A stretch of 39,218 nt of DNA from JAVVHH01 sp964235765 (GTDB lineage: Bacteria; Pseudomonadota; Alphaproteobacteria; Acetobacterales; Acetobacteraceae). Within the stretch, counting starts at the first letter, position 1. Each line of letters starts with the position of its first letter. The stretch lies in assembly GCA_964235765.1 (NCBI GenBank), contig CAXSDH010000029.1, positions 1-39,218 of the forward strand. The letters run 5' to 3'. The translations under genes were made by a program, and so were the position numbers. This document shows, one piece after another, positions 1 to 10,276 of the stretch. The notes below the pieces were generated by a model. It was not told the DNA's origin, did not search any database, and was given only the letters and a program-made list of their open reading frames with translations.

Positions 1-414
1 GCGGTCCTTGAACTCGTCGTACTGCTTCTTGCGCTCGTACTCGCGCACCCGCTGCACGATCACCTGCTTGGCGGTCTGCGCCGCGATGCGGCCGAAATCG
101 ATCGGCGGCAGCGGATCGACGATGTGGCCGCCAAGCTGGATGTCAGGCTGGAACTTGCGCGCGATGTGGATCGGGATCTGCGTCTCGTCGTTCTCGACCA
201 CCTCGACCGCCTCGGTCCAGCGCGACAGGCGCACGTCGCCGGTTTGCTTGTCGATGGTGGCGCGGATGTCCTTCTCGTGCCCGTACTTGGCGCGGCCGGC
301 CTTCTGGATGGCCTGCTCCATGGCTTCCAGCACCTCGTCGCGCTCGATCGATTTCTCGCGCGCGACGGCGTCAGCCACCAGCAGGAGTTCGGGGCGGGAA
401 ACGGAAGTATCCAT
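1..414 (-). CDS. nusA: Transcription termination/antitermination factor NusA, N-terminal part
   Basis: Cytoplasmic RNA-polymerase-binding factor that modulates pausing, intrinsic termination and antitermination. Only the first 138 residues are present; the gene runs off the left edge in frame. The start at 414 gives MDTSVSRPELLLVADAVARE, followed by the conserved run EVLEAMEQAIQKAGRAKYG, which belongs to the NusA N-terminal domain that contacts the polymerase. The S1 and KH RNA-binding domains would lie outside the window. It follows rimP (stop at 425) by about 10 nt on the same strand, the standard rimP-nusA order, so the two are almost certainly cotranscribed. In E. coli this operon is autoregulated by NusA through leader terminators; a comparable hairpin is present here upstream of rimP (969-994). 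Confidence 0.95.
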   Translation of the reverse strand, partial: MDTSVSRPELLLVADAVAREKSIERDEVLEAMEQAIQKAGRAKYGHEKDIRATIDKQTGDVRLSRWTEAVEVVENDETQIPIHIARKFQPDIQLGGHIVDPLPPIDFGRIAAQTAKQVIVQRVREYERKKQYDEFKDR

Positions 415-424
415 GGAGTGGCTC

Positions 425-955
425 CTAGTTCGCCATCTTGGGAAGGGCAGTGGCTTCGATCAGGGCGTCCGTCAGCATCAGCTTAGCACGCCTGATCTCG
501 GACAGGGTGAGCGTCACGTCGTCGCCGCCATCGAGCCGCAACCGGGCATGGGTCGCGTCCGCGCCGAGGATGATCCCGGTGAACCGGCGGCGGCCCTCAT
601 GCGGCATCAGCATCTCGACCCGCGCCTGGTGCCCGGCGAAGCGCACCCAGTCCTTCACCCGGGTGAGCGGCCGGTCGATGCCGGCCGAGCTGACTTCGAG
701 GGTCCAGGCGCCGGGCAGCGGATCGTCCACGTCGAGCACGGCTGACACCGCGTGGGTGATGCGCTCGCAGTCCTCGACGCTGATCTGCACGCCGTCCGCG
801 CGGTCCGCCATGACCTGCACCGTGGGCCGCTCGCGCCCCAGGATCAGCACGCGCACGAGTTCGTAGCCCATGTGCTCGATCGGCGGCGTGATGGTGGCGG
901 CGATCTTGGCCTCTAATCCTGAATGGTTCGGCTCGTCGCCGGGCGGGCGTGTCAT
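425..955 (-). CDS. rimP: Ribosome maturation factor RimP
   Basis: Cytoplasmic factor needed for maturation of the 30S ribosomal subunit. The 176-residue product has the RimP landmarks: an N-terminal half with PPIEHMGYELVRVLILGRER and VEDCERITHAVSAVLDVDDP, then the conserved LEVSSAGIDRPLTRVKDW, then a C-terminal SH3-like barrel. The ATG at 955 is chosen because it gives a normal family length. The frame stays open to a GTG at 1027, but that extension would translate through the hairpin at 969-994 and looks unlike RimP. The Shine-Dalgarno before 955 is weak (TTGGAC). nusA follows directly. Transcription must cross the hairpin, because only 13 nt separate the T-tract from the start codon. Confidence 0.95.
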   Translation of the reverse strand: MTRPPGDEPNHSGLEAKIAATITPPIEHMGYELVRVLILGRERPTVQVMADRADGVQISVEDCERITHAVSAVLDVDDPLPGAWTLEVSSAGIDRPLTRVKDWVRFAGHQARVEMLMPHEGRRRFTGIILGADATHARLRLDGGDDVTLTLSEIRRAKLMLTDALIEATALPKMAN

Positions 956-968
956 GGTGGCGTCCAAC

Positions 969-994
969 AAAAAAGGCGGCCCGCGAAGGCCACC
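969..994 (-). terminator. Terminator-like hairpin in the rimP-nusA leader (possible attenuator)
   Basis: Read on the minus strand, GGTGGCC, a six-base loop TTCGCG, then GGCCGCC form a 7-bp GC-rich stem with one G-T wobble, followed immediately by six T. This is a classic intrinsic terminator shape. It lies about 70 nt after the Hsp70-like stop codon and ends 13 nt before the rimP ATG. There is no room for a promoter between it and rimP, so it must be read through for rimP-nusA to be expressed from upstream. It could simply terminate the upstream genes partially, or be a leader attenuator. Confidence 0.7.
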
Positions 995-1064
995 CCGTTC
1001 AGCTTCGGAGAGTTTGGAATGACCCACATGTAATAGACCGGGGCGCGCTGTGCAAGGCGGGCCG

Positions 1065-2327
1065 TCACAAACGCCTTGCCGCTAGGTCCCGCCCGATCAG
1101 CGCCAGGCCCTCCGCCACGGACACGAACTCCCCGCCGCCGCTGATCGCCGCCGGGCCGAAGCGGTCGATGAACAACTGCCGCACCGCCGGCACCAGGGAC
1201 GTGCCGCCGGTCAGGAACACGTGGTCGATGCCGATGCCCTGCACGCCGGGCGTCGCCAGCAGCCCGTCCACCGTCGCCGCGATGGACGCCAGCTCCGGCG
1301 CGATCCAGGCGTCGAACTCGGCGCGCCGCACCTTGCGCTTGATCGCGAGCCCGCGGTGCGAGAACTCGAACAACGCCGAGTCCTGCCGCGAGAGCCGCGT
1401 CTTGAGGGCGGAGACCGCCTGGTACAGGTCGTAGCCGGCCTCGTCCTCGATGATGTGCCGCAGCGCCAGCAGCCGTTCCGGATGGCTGGCGGTGCGCGCC
1501 AGGTCGGCGATCTCCCGCAGCACCTGCGGCGTCCGCATCAGCGAGAGGCGGTGCCATTGGGCCAGTTGGCGGTAGAGGCTGACGGGGATCGGCATGTCCT
1601 TGCCCATGATGCAGTAGGTATCGTCCTTGCCCAGCAACGGGCAGACGATCTGGTTCAGCAGCCGGCGGTCGAAACTGTCCCCGGCGATGCCGATGCCGGC
1701 GTGGCCAAGCTGGATGACGCCGCCGGGCTCGAACCGGAACACGGAGAAATCGCTGGTTCCCCCGCCGAAGTCGCCGACCAGCACGGTGGCCGGCGCGCGC
1801 AGCGTGCGCACGAAGCGGTAGCCGGCGGCCTCCGGCTCCAGCGCCACGTCGATCTCGGCGAACCCGGCTGCGGCATAGGACGCGCGCAGCCGCGCCTCGC
1901 CCAGCGCGTCATCGGGCGAGTCGCCGGCGAACCGCACCGGCCGGCCCGCGACGATCCGGCATCCCGCCAGGTCCGCGCCGCCCGCGCCCAGCATCTCGGT
2001 GAGGAACAGCGAGACCAGGTCCTCCAGCCGGAAATCCCGTCCGTAGATGCGGGTCTGCACGAAGCTGCGCTGCGCCAGGTAGGTCTTGATCGACATGATC
2101 AGGCGGCTGCCGAGCGGGTCGTCGAGATAGGCCTGCACCGCGAGCGGGCCGGCGGCGTGGCGAAGGTGCCGGGACCGCCCGTGCTCCTGCTGCCAGAAAG
2201 CCAGCACCGTCCGGAACACGTCGAGCGCGTCGGCGCCGAGGCCGAAGCGCAGGGTCGTCGCCGTGCCGTCGGCCGCCATCCGGCACACGACGCTGTTGGT
2301 GGTGCCGAAATCGATGCCGGCAATCAT
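1065..2327 (-). CDS. Hsp70-family ATPase, short YegD-like form
   Basis: Probable chaperone-like ATPase of the actin/Hsp70 fold. The 420-residue protein shows the phosphate-1 loop IDFGTTNS at residues 5-12, the phosphate-2 loop VLVGDFGGGTSDFSVF in the middle, and the adenosine motif HVFLTGGTSLVPAVRQLF near the C-terminus. It ends soon after the nucleotide-binding domain, so it lacks the peptide-binding domain and lid of DnaK. E. coli YegD (about 450 residues) has the same architecture. ATG at 2327 is 1 nt after the trmB stop, so it is probably cotranscribed with trmB and metK. Its place between trmB and rimP links it positionally to translation and RNA genes, but the substrate is unknown. Confidence 0.88.
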   Translation of the reverse strand: MIAGIDFGTTNSVVCRMAADGTATTLRFGLGADALDVFRTVLAFWQQEHGRSRHLRHAAGPLAVQAYLDDPLGSRLIMSIKTYLAQRSFVQTRIYGRDFRLEDLVSLFLTEMLGAGGADLAGCRIVAGRPVRFAGDSPDDALGEARLRASYAAAGFAEIDVALEPEAAGYRFVRTLRAPATVLVGDFGGGTSDFSVFRFEPGGVIQLGHAGIGIAGDSFDRRLLNQIVCPLLGKDDTYCIMGKDMPIPVSLYRQLAQWHRLSLMRTPQVLREIADLARTASHPERLLALRHIIEDEAGYDLYQAVSALKTRLSRQDSALFEFSHRGLAIKRKVRRAEFDAWIAPELASIAATVDGLLATPGVQGIGIDHVFLTGGTSLVPAVRQLFIDRFGPAAISGGGEFVSVAEGLALIGRDLAARRL

Positions 2328-2328
2328 G

Positions 2329-3084
2329 CTAGCGCCGCGTGAAGGTCCAATAGAGCGGGGTGCGTCTGGCCCGCACGGCCTTGGCCTCGTAACGCGTGGC
2401 GGGCCACCCTGCGGGACGAAGCGCTGCCGGCGCTGCCGGGGCGAAGGCGTCCTGCGCCCGCATGACCTCGTCCACCCATGCCTGGTAAGTTGGATCGTCG
2501 GAGGCGATCCGCCACTCGCCGCCGGGCCGCAGCGCGCGGGCCACCAGGCTGACCTGCTCGGGATGCACGAAGCGCCGCTTGGCGTGGCGCGCCTTGGGCC
2601 AGGGGTCGGGGAACATCAGGAACAGCTTGTCGAGGCAACGCTCGGGCAGCACCCGCAGCAGCAGGCGCGCGTCGTCGTCCCAAAGCCGCAAATTGGCGGG
2701 CAAGGGCGCGCTGGCCTCGCCGCCCTCCGGCACCAGCCGGGACAGGATTGAACACAGGCCGGGCTCGAATACCTCGCAGGCGATCAGCCCAGCCTCCGGG
2801 TGGGCGGCCGCCAGCGCCTCGGCATGCTCGCCGCCGCCGAACCCGACCTCGAGCCAGAGCTGCCCGGGGAGCGGGTCGAAGGCGGCGGCCGGGTCGGTGG
2901 CCTTCGAGTCCGGGAAGCGCAGGCGGGGCAAAGCGAGGTCCAGCAGCGCCTGCTGCCGGGGCCGCAGCTTGTGGCCGCGGACCCGGCCATACAGGCGGTC
3001 GGCGGGCGACTTAACGCCCGAAGGCGCTGCGGAGTGCGGGGACAAGGTCCGTCCGCTCCCAGGTGAAGGTGTCGAGGGCCTCAT
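2329..3084 (-). CDS. trmB: tRNA (guanine-N7-)-methyltransferase TrmB
   Basis: Methylates N7 of G46 in the tRNA variable loop using S-adenosylmethionine. The protein has the typical entry LYGRVRGHKLRPRQQALLD, the SAM-binding loop WLEVGFGGGEH, and the family signature FPDPWPKARHAKRRF, followed by EWRIASDDPTYQAWV. The ATG at 3084 overlaps the 3' end of metK by 74 nt and gives about 30 extra N-terminal residues compared with many homologues. No ATG or GTG lies closer in frame; a TTG near 3044 is the main alternative, so the exact start is uncertain. metK immediately upstream makes the SAM it consumes. The Hsp70-like gene follows after 1 nt. Confidence 0.92.
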   Translation of the reverse strand: MRPSTPSPGSGRTLSPHSAAPSGVKSPADRLYGRVRGHKLRPRQQALLDLALPRLRFPDSKATDPAAAFDPLPGQLWLEVGFGGGEHAEALAAAHPEAGLIACEVFEPGLCSILSRLVPEGGEASAPLPANLRLWDDDARLLLRVLPERCLDKLFLMFPDPWPKARHAKRRFVHPEQVSLVARALRPGGEWRIASDDPTYQAWVDEVMRAQDAFAPAAPAALRPAGWPATRYEAKAVRARRTPLYWTFTRR

Positions 3085-4198
3085 CCGGGTCGCGGCCGAA
3101 ATGGCCGTAGGCGGAGGTCACCGCATAGATCGGCCGGTTCATGCGCAAATGCTTGCGAATGCCGCGCGGGCTGAGGTCCATCAATTCCCGCAGCACGCGC
3201 TCGAGCTTCGCCTCGTCCACGTCGTGCCCGCTCTTGTCGAGGTCTACATATACCGAGAGCGGGTGCGACACGCCGATCGCGTAGCTGATCTGCAAGGTGC
3301 ACTTCTCGGCAAGCCCGGCGGCGACGACGTTCTTGGCGAGATAGCGGCACGCATAGGCCGCGCTGCGGTCCACCTTGGTCGGGTCCTTGCCGCTGAATGC
3401 GCCGCCGCCGTGCGGCGAGGCGCCGCCATAGGTGTCCACGATGATCTTGCGGCCGGTCAGCCCGGCGTCGCCGTCCGGGCCGCCGATGACGAAGTTGCCG
3501 GTCGGGTTCACATACAGCTCGTCCTCGGGGCACATCCAGCCATCGGGCAGGGTCGACTGGATCAGGGTGCGCAGCTTGTCCTTGATCTCGCCCTGGTCCA
3601 TGCCCTCCTCGTGCTGCGTCGAGAGCACGACGCTGCTGGCGCCAACCGGCTTGCCGCCGACGTATTTCAGCGTGACCTGGCTCTTGGCGTCCGGCAGCAG
3701 CCCGGCGGTGGCCGGGTCGCCCGACTTCCGGCCCTCGTTGATGCGGCGCAGGATCAGGTGGGCATAGTGCAGCGGCGCCGGCATCAGCGCGGGCGTCTCG
3801 GTGCAGGCGTAACCGAACATGATGCCCTGGTCGCCCGCGCCCTCGTCCTTGTTGCCCGCGCTGTCGACTCCGGCAGCGATGTCGGTGCTTTGCGCGTGCA
3901 GCAGGCAATCGATCTGCGCGTGCCGCCAACTGAAGCCGGACTGGTCGTAGCCGATGTCCTTGATCGCGTCGCGGGCCAGTTGGGTCAGCAGCTCCGGCGT
4001 CACGCTCTGCGGGCCGCGCACCTCGCCTGCCATGACCACCCGATTGGTGGTGACCAAGGTCTCGCACCCGACCCGGCTGTGCGGATCGGCCGCCATGAAC
4101 GCATCGAGCACGGTGTCGCTGATACGGTCGGCAACCTTGTCGGGATGACCCTCGGAAACAGACTCAGACGTGAACAGGTACTCGCCCGTGTCGCGCAT
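3011..4198 (-). CDS. metK: S-adenosylmethionine synthetase
   Basis: Cytoplasmic enzyme that makes S-adenosylmethionine from methionine and ATP. The 395-residue product starts MRDTGEYLFTSESVSEGHPD, the normal MetK N-terminus with the ATP-binding His in GHPDK. It also carries GAGDQGIMFGYA and the phosphate-binding GGGAFSGKDPTKVDRSAAY loop. ATG at 4198 is preceded by a strong GAGGAG Shine-Dalgarno 6 nt upstream; an in-frame ATG at 4258 would add residues foreign to the family. A 114-nt leader separates it from dapB. I looked for a SAM riboswitch there and found no convincing one. The stop overlaps the likely trmB start. Confidence 0.97.
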   Translation of the reverse strand: MRDTGEYLFTSESVSEGHPDKVADRISDTVLDAFMAADPHSRVGCETLVTTNRVVMAGEVRGPQSVTPELLTQLARDAIKDIGYDQSGFSWRHAQIDCLLHAQSTDIAAGVDSAGNKDEGAGDQGIMFGYACTETPALMPAPLHYAHLILRRINEGRKSGDPATAGLLPDAKSQVTLKYVGGKPVGASSVVLSTQHEEGMDQGEIKDKLRTLIQSTLPDGWMCPEDELYVNPTGNFVIGGPDGDAGLTGRKIIVDTYGGASPHGGGAFSGKDPTKVDRSAAYACRYLAKNVVAAGLAEKCTLQISYAIGVSHPLSVYVDLDKSGHDVDEAKLERVLRELMDLSPRGIRKHLRMNRPIYAVTSAYGHFGRDPDEALDTFTWERTDLVPALRSAFGR

Positions 4199-4312
4199 GG
4201 ATTTCTCCTCTTGTCGCGGCAGACATGAAGCTGGAGCGGCGGGGAAGGGCCGCAGCACCGGCCGGACGCCGGGGCGGGGGGTGTGTGGCCTAGGCCCGGA
4301 GGTAGGTCAAGG

Positions 4313-5068
4313 CTACAGGCCCAATACGTCGTCCATCGTGTATAAGCCCGGCGGCTTCCCGGCGGTCCAGGCCGCGGCCCGCACTGCGCCGGTCGCGAAC
4401 ACCCGGCGGTCGAGCGCGCGATGAGTGAGCGCGATGTGCTCGCTGCCCGACGCGAACAGCAGGGTGTGCTCGCCCACGACCTGGCCGCCGCGCAGCGCCG
4501 CAAAGCCGATCGCCCCGGGCGGGCGGGCGCCGGTATGGCCATCGCGCCCGCTCTGCATGACGTCCTCGAGCCGCATGCCGCGCCCGCGCGCCACCGCCCG
4601 GCCCAGCGCGACGGCGGTGCCGGAGGGCGCGTCCACTTTCTGGCGATGGTGCATCTCGACGATTTCCGCGTCGTAGGCCTCGGCTGGCAGCGCCGCGCCA
4701 AGCTGCCGCGCCAGGGCGAGCAGAAGGTTGACCCCGGGCCCGAAATTGGCGGCGTAAACCACGGCGCTCGTCGCGGCGGCCCGCCCCACGGCGGCCTCAT
4801 CCGCCGCCGACAAGCCGCTCGTGCCCAGTATCCAAGCCGTGCCGGCATTGGCGATGATTTCGGCATGCGTGGTGGCTGTGGCGGCGTGCGTGAAGTCGAT
4901 CACCACTTCGGCGGCGGCCACCAGGTCCGTCAGCGGCATCACCGCCACGCCGTCGGGCGCGGGTGCGCGGTTGGCCGTCCCGCCAACGACCTCATGCCCG
5001 GCGGCGACGGCTTCTTCGACCAGCAACCGCCCCATTCGGCCGGCGATCCCGGCAATGCCGATTCTCAT
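4313..5068 (-). CDS. dapB: 4-hydroxy-tetrahydrodipicolinate reductase
   Basis: Reduces the DapA product to tetrahydrodipicolinate with NAD(P)H, in lysine and meso-diaminopimelate synthesis for peptidoglycan. At 251 residues it is of normal length. It shows the Rossmann loop GIAGIAGRMGR at residues 4-14, LGTSGL, NFGPGVNLLL, and the catalytic signature EMHHRQKVDAPSGTA with the active His and Lys. The C-terminal GEHTLLFASGSEHIALTHRA is also typical. It is the first gene of the run dapB-metK-trmB-Hsp70-rimP-nusA. The 168 nt upstream, before the glgA stop, contain a strong hairpin (5121-5160). Confidence 0.96.
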   Translation of the reverse strand: MRIGIAGIAGRMGRLLVEEAVAAGHEVVGGTANRAPAPDGVAVMPLTDLVAAAEVVIDFTHAATATTHAEIIANAGTAWILGTSGLSAADEAAVGRAAATSAVVYAANFGPGVNLLLALARQLGAALPAEAYDAEIVEMHHRQKVDAPSGTAVALGRAVARGRGMRLEDVMQSGRDGHTGARPPGAIGFAALRGGQVVGEHTLLFASGSEHIALTHRALDRRVFATGAVRAAAWTAGKPPGLYTMDDVLGL

Positions 5069-5120
5069 GGCGCCGATTTCATGGCGAGGTTCCCGTGCGA
5101 TCTAGGAGGGCACGCACTTC

Positions 5121-5160
5121 GGCGCGGCGAGCATCGTTGGGGAACGATGTTTGCCGCGCC
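5121..5160. promoter_or_regulatory. 40-nt near-perfect stem-loop between glgA and dapB
   Basis: GGCGCGGC at 5121-5128 pairs perfectly with GCCGCGCC at 5153-5160, and CATCGTT at 5132-5138 pairs with AACGATG at 5143-5149 around a GGGG loop. The intervening GAG and TTT can form wobble/Watson-Crick pairs in a plus-strand RNA, giving an 18-bp stem; in the minus-strand RNA they form an internal loop. There is no T-tract on the minus side, where both flanking genes lie. It could mark the end of the glg transcript, be a leader element of dapB, or be a dispersed palindromic repeat. Confidence 0.6.
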
Positions 5161-5236
5161 GGCAGTCCTGGTCCGAGCCGATCGGGGGGAAAGACATACG
5201 GACCTGGACCGCAAACGACGGGGACGAAACGCGGTT

Positions 5237-6454
5237 CTATGACAACGGCGTGAGCCGATGCGCGGCGAGGACCGCGGCGTATAGGTCGGCCGTGCGATGG
5301 GCGATTGCGTCCCAACTGAAGTGTTCGAGCACCCGCTTCCGGCCCGCTGCCCCGAACCGGGCGCGCAGGCCCGGGTCGGCCGCAATGCGGTTTATGGCCG
5401 CGGCGAGGCCGGCGGCGAAGCCGGCGGGGTCGGCCGGCTCGAAGGTGCCGGGTCTCAGGCCGGGATCGACCAGCAGGCCCGTGACCTCCGGCATGACGAC
5501 CTCGGGAATGCCGCCCACCGCGGACGCGACCACGGGCGTCTCGCACGCCATGGCTTCCAGGTTGATGATCCCGAACGGCTCGTAGACCGACGGGCAGCAG
5601 AAGGCGGTCGCATGCGAATAGAGCTGGATGACGTCGGGACGCGACAGCATCTCCGGCGCCCAGATGACGCCGCTGCGCGCGGCGGCGACGGCTGCTGCCA
5701 TCTCGCGGCCGATCTCGGGCGTGTCCGGCGCGCCGGCGCAGAGCACGACCTGGAGCGCCGGGTCGAGCATGGGGATGGCCCGCAGCAGGTGCATGATGCC
5801 TTTCTGGCGGGTGATGCGGCCGACGAACAGCAGGTAGGGCCGGGAGGGGTCGATGCCGTGGCGCAGCAGGGCGTCCTGCGCCGGAACCGGGCGGTATTCG
5901 TCGGGGTCGATGCCGTTGTGGATGACATGGACCTTGGAGCGTTCGACATCGAACAAGCGCAGGACGTCGGCCCGGGTCTCCTCGGAAACGGCGATGATCG
6001 CGCTTGCTTGCTCGATGGCGGTGCGCTCCATCCAGGCGCTCAGGTGGAAAGCCCGGCCGAGCTGTTCCTCTTTCCAGGGCCGCAGCGGTTCCAACGAGTG
6101 GATCGTCAGCACGGAGGGCACGCCCCATAGCTGGGCGGCAAGCACGGCCGCCATGTCGGTGTACCATGTGTGGCAGTGCACCAGGTCGGCGTCGAGCGTG
6201 TCTTTGGCCATCGCCAGGCTTCGGGCGAACGCATCCACGGCGCCGGTGAAGCGCGGGTCGGTGCCGCGGCTGGTTTCCGCCCATTGCGGGTAGAACCGGA
6301 CGGCCGGGTTGCCGGGCCGGCTCGGCTGATCGCCGAACGCACGTACCTCGACTTGCATCAGGCGCGCCAAGGCACGGCTAAGGTATTCGACATGCACACC
6401 GGCGCCGCCATAGACGTTGGGCGGGTATTCCTTGCTGAATAGCGCGGCCTTCAT
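5237..6454 (-). CDS. glgA: Glycogen synthase / GlgM-type glucosyltransferase, actinobacterial family
   Basis: GT4-fold glucosyltransferase using ADP-glucose (or making maltose 1-phosphate) for alpha-glucan synthesis. The 405-residue sequence runs KEYPPNVYGGAGVHVEYLS near the N-terminus, CHTWYTDMA, LTIHSLEPLRPWKEEQLG, VHVIHNGID, FVGRITRQKG and YEPFGIINLEAMAC with the retaining-GT glutamates. From memory these match the corynebacterial/mycobacterial GlgA family, whose M. tuberculosis member acts as GlgM, rather than the longer GT5 GlgA of E. coli (about 480 residues). It overlaps the glgC stop by 4 nt (ATGA), so translation is coupled to ADP-glucose synthesis. Whether it elongates glycogen or makes maltose 1-phosphate cannot be told from sequence; no glgE or glgB is in the window. 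Confidence 0.9.
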   Translation of the reverse strand: MKAALFSKEYPPNVYGGAGVHVEYLSRALARLMQVEVRAFGDQPSRPGNPAVRFYPQWAETSRGTDPRFTGAVDAFARSLAMAKDTLDADLVHCHTWYTDMAAVLAAQLWGVPSVLTIHSLEPLRPWKEEQLGRAFHLSAWMERTAIEQASAIIAVSEETRADVLRLFDVERSKVHVIHNGIDPDEYRPVPAQDALLRHGIDPSRPYLLFVGRITRQKGIMHLLRAIPMLDPALQVVLCAGAPDTPEIGREMAAAVAAARSGVIWAPEMLSRPDVIQLYSHATAFCCPSVYEPFGIINLEAMACETPVVASAVGGIPEVVMPEVTGLLVDPGLRPGTFEPADPAGFAAGLAAAINRIAADPGLRARFGAAGRKRVLEHFSWDAIAHRTADLYAAVLAAHRLTPLS

Positions 6455-7740
6455 TGCAAGGCGTCGATCATCGGCTGCGTGATCAGGCAGACGCCCCGTT
6501 CGGTGCGCCGGAAGCGGGCGGCGTCGTGCTCCGGGTCCTCGCCGACGACCAGATTGTCCGGGATGCGGACGCCTCGGTCAATCACCACGTCGCGGAGCCG
6601 GGCGCCGCGGCCGATGCTGGCGTAAGGCAGCACGACGGCCGCCTCGATGGACGCGAAGGAGTGCGTGCGGACGCCCGTGAACAGCAGGGACCGCCGTACC
6701 GAGCTGCCCGAGACGATGCAGCCGCCCGAGATCAGGGAACTGACCGCCTGGCCGCGCCGGGCGCTCTCGTCATGGATGAACTTGGCGGGCGGGACGATCT
6801 CGGCATAGGTCCAGATCGGCCAGTCCCGGTCGTAGAGGTCGAGGCCGGGCGTGAAATCCGTCAGGTCGATGTTCGCGGCCCAATAGGCATCGACGGTGCC
6901 GACGTCGCGCCAGTAAGTGCTCGCCTCGGCCGAACTGCGGACGCAGGAGTGGGTAAATCGGTGAGCGACGGCTTTGCCGTGGGCGACGATGTTCGGGATG
7001 ATGTCCTTTCCGAAATCGTGCGTGGAGGTTGGATTGGCGGAGTCCTGGCGCAGTTGCTCCATCAGGAACTGCGTCTCGAACACATAGATGCCCATGCTGG
7101 CCAGGGTGCGTCCGGGCGCGTCGGGCAGACCTGGCGGGTCGGCAGGTTTCTCGAGAAAGGAGGTGATCTGGTCGTCGGCATCGACCGCCATGACGCCAAA
7201 GCCGGTCGCCTCCAAGCGCGCCACCTCGATGCATCCGACGGTTACGTCCGCCTTCTGCTCCAGATGCTGCTGCAGCATGGGCTCGTAATCCATTTTGTAG
7301 ATGTGGTCTCCGGCGAGCAGGACGATGAAGCGCGGCGCGTAGGCCTCGATGATGTCGATGTTCTGGTACACGGCGTCGGCCGTGCCGGCGTACCATCCGG
7401 CCTCGTCGATGCGCTGGCTGGCCGGCAGGATGTCGAAGCTCTCGTTGCGCTCGGGGCGGAAGAAGTTCCAGCCGCGCTGCAGGTGGCGAATGAGGCTGTG
7501 CGCCTTGTACTGGGTCGCGACGCCAATGCGGCGGATGCCGGAGTTCATCGCGTTCGAGAGGGCGAAGTCGATGATCCGGCTCTTGCCGCCGAAATAGACG
7601 GCGGGCTTGGCGCGGCTATCGGTGAGTTCCATCAGCCGGCTGCCGCGGCCCCCGGCCAGGACATAGGCCATGGCGCTTCGGGCGAGCGGGGCCACGGGCG
7701 CGGAGCGCCGTCCGAAGGCGCGTGCTGCTGGTCGCTCCAT
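6451..7740 (-). CDS. glgC: Glucose-1-phosphate adenylyltransferase
   Basis: Makes ADP-glucose from glucose 1-phosphate and ATP, the committed step of bacterial glycogen synthesis. The 429-residue protein has the nucleotidyltransferase start YVLAGGRGSRLMELT, the AKPAVYFGGKSRIIDFALSN stretch, AGTADAVYQN, GDHIYKMDY, the sugar-phosphate region SFLEKP and YWRDVGTVDAYW, and a C-terminal left-handed beta-helix of hexapeptide-like repeats used for allosteric control. It is of the proteobacterial length and style, unlike the neighbouring glgA. The first about 20 residues are not conserved, so the start could be the internal Met at residue 24. It lies 45 nt after glgP and overlaps glgA by 4 nt. Confidence 0.96.
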   Translation of the reverse strand: MERPAARAFGRRSAPVAPLARSAMAYVLAGGRGSRLMELTDSRAKPAVYFGGKSRIIDFALSNAMNSGIRRIGVATQYKAHSLIRHLQRGWNFFRPERNESFDILPASQRIDEAGWYAGTADAVYQNIDIIEAYAPRFIVLLAGDHIYKMDYEPMLQQHLEQKADVTVGCIEVARLEATGFGVMAVDADDQITSFLEKPADPPGLPDAPGRTLASMGIYVFETQFLMEQLRQDSANPTSTHDFGKDIIPNIVAHGKAVAHRFTHSCVRSSAEASTYWRDVGTVDAYWAANIDLTDFTPGLDLYDRDWPIWTYAEIVPPAKFIHDESARRGQAVSSLISGGCIVSGSSVRRSLLFTGVRTHSFASIEAAVVLPYASIGRGARLRDVVIDRGVRIPDNLVVGEDPEHDAARFRRTERGVCLITQPMIDALQ

Positions 7741-7785
7741 ACCGTGCTCCCTGGTGCGGCCGCTGCTGCCGGCGGCCTGCGCGTA

Positions 7786-10266
<2,481 letters not shown>

Positions 10267-10276
10267 GCCTGCGCCT

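Noticed and set aside
4199..4312. Possible SAM-responsive riboswitch in the metK leader
   Set aside because: The 114 nt are C-rich with no SAM-II or SAM/SAH-like conserved core or pseudoknot that I could draw. Only the GAGGAG ribosome-binding site is clear.
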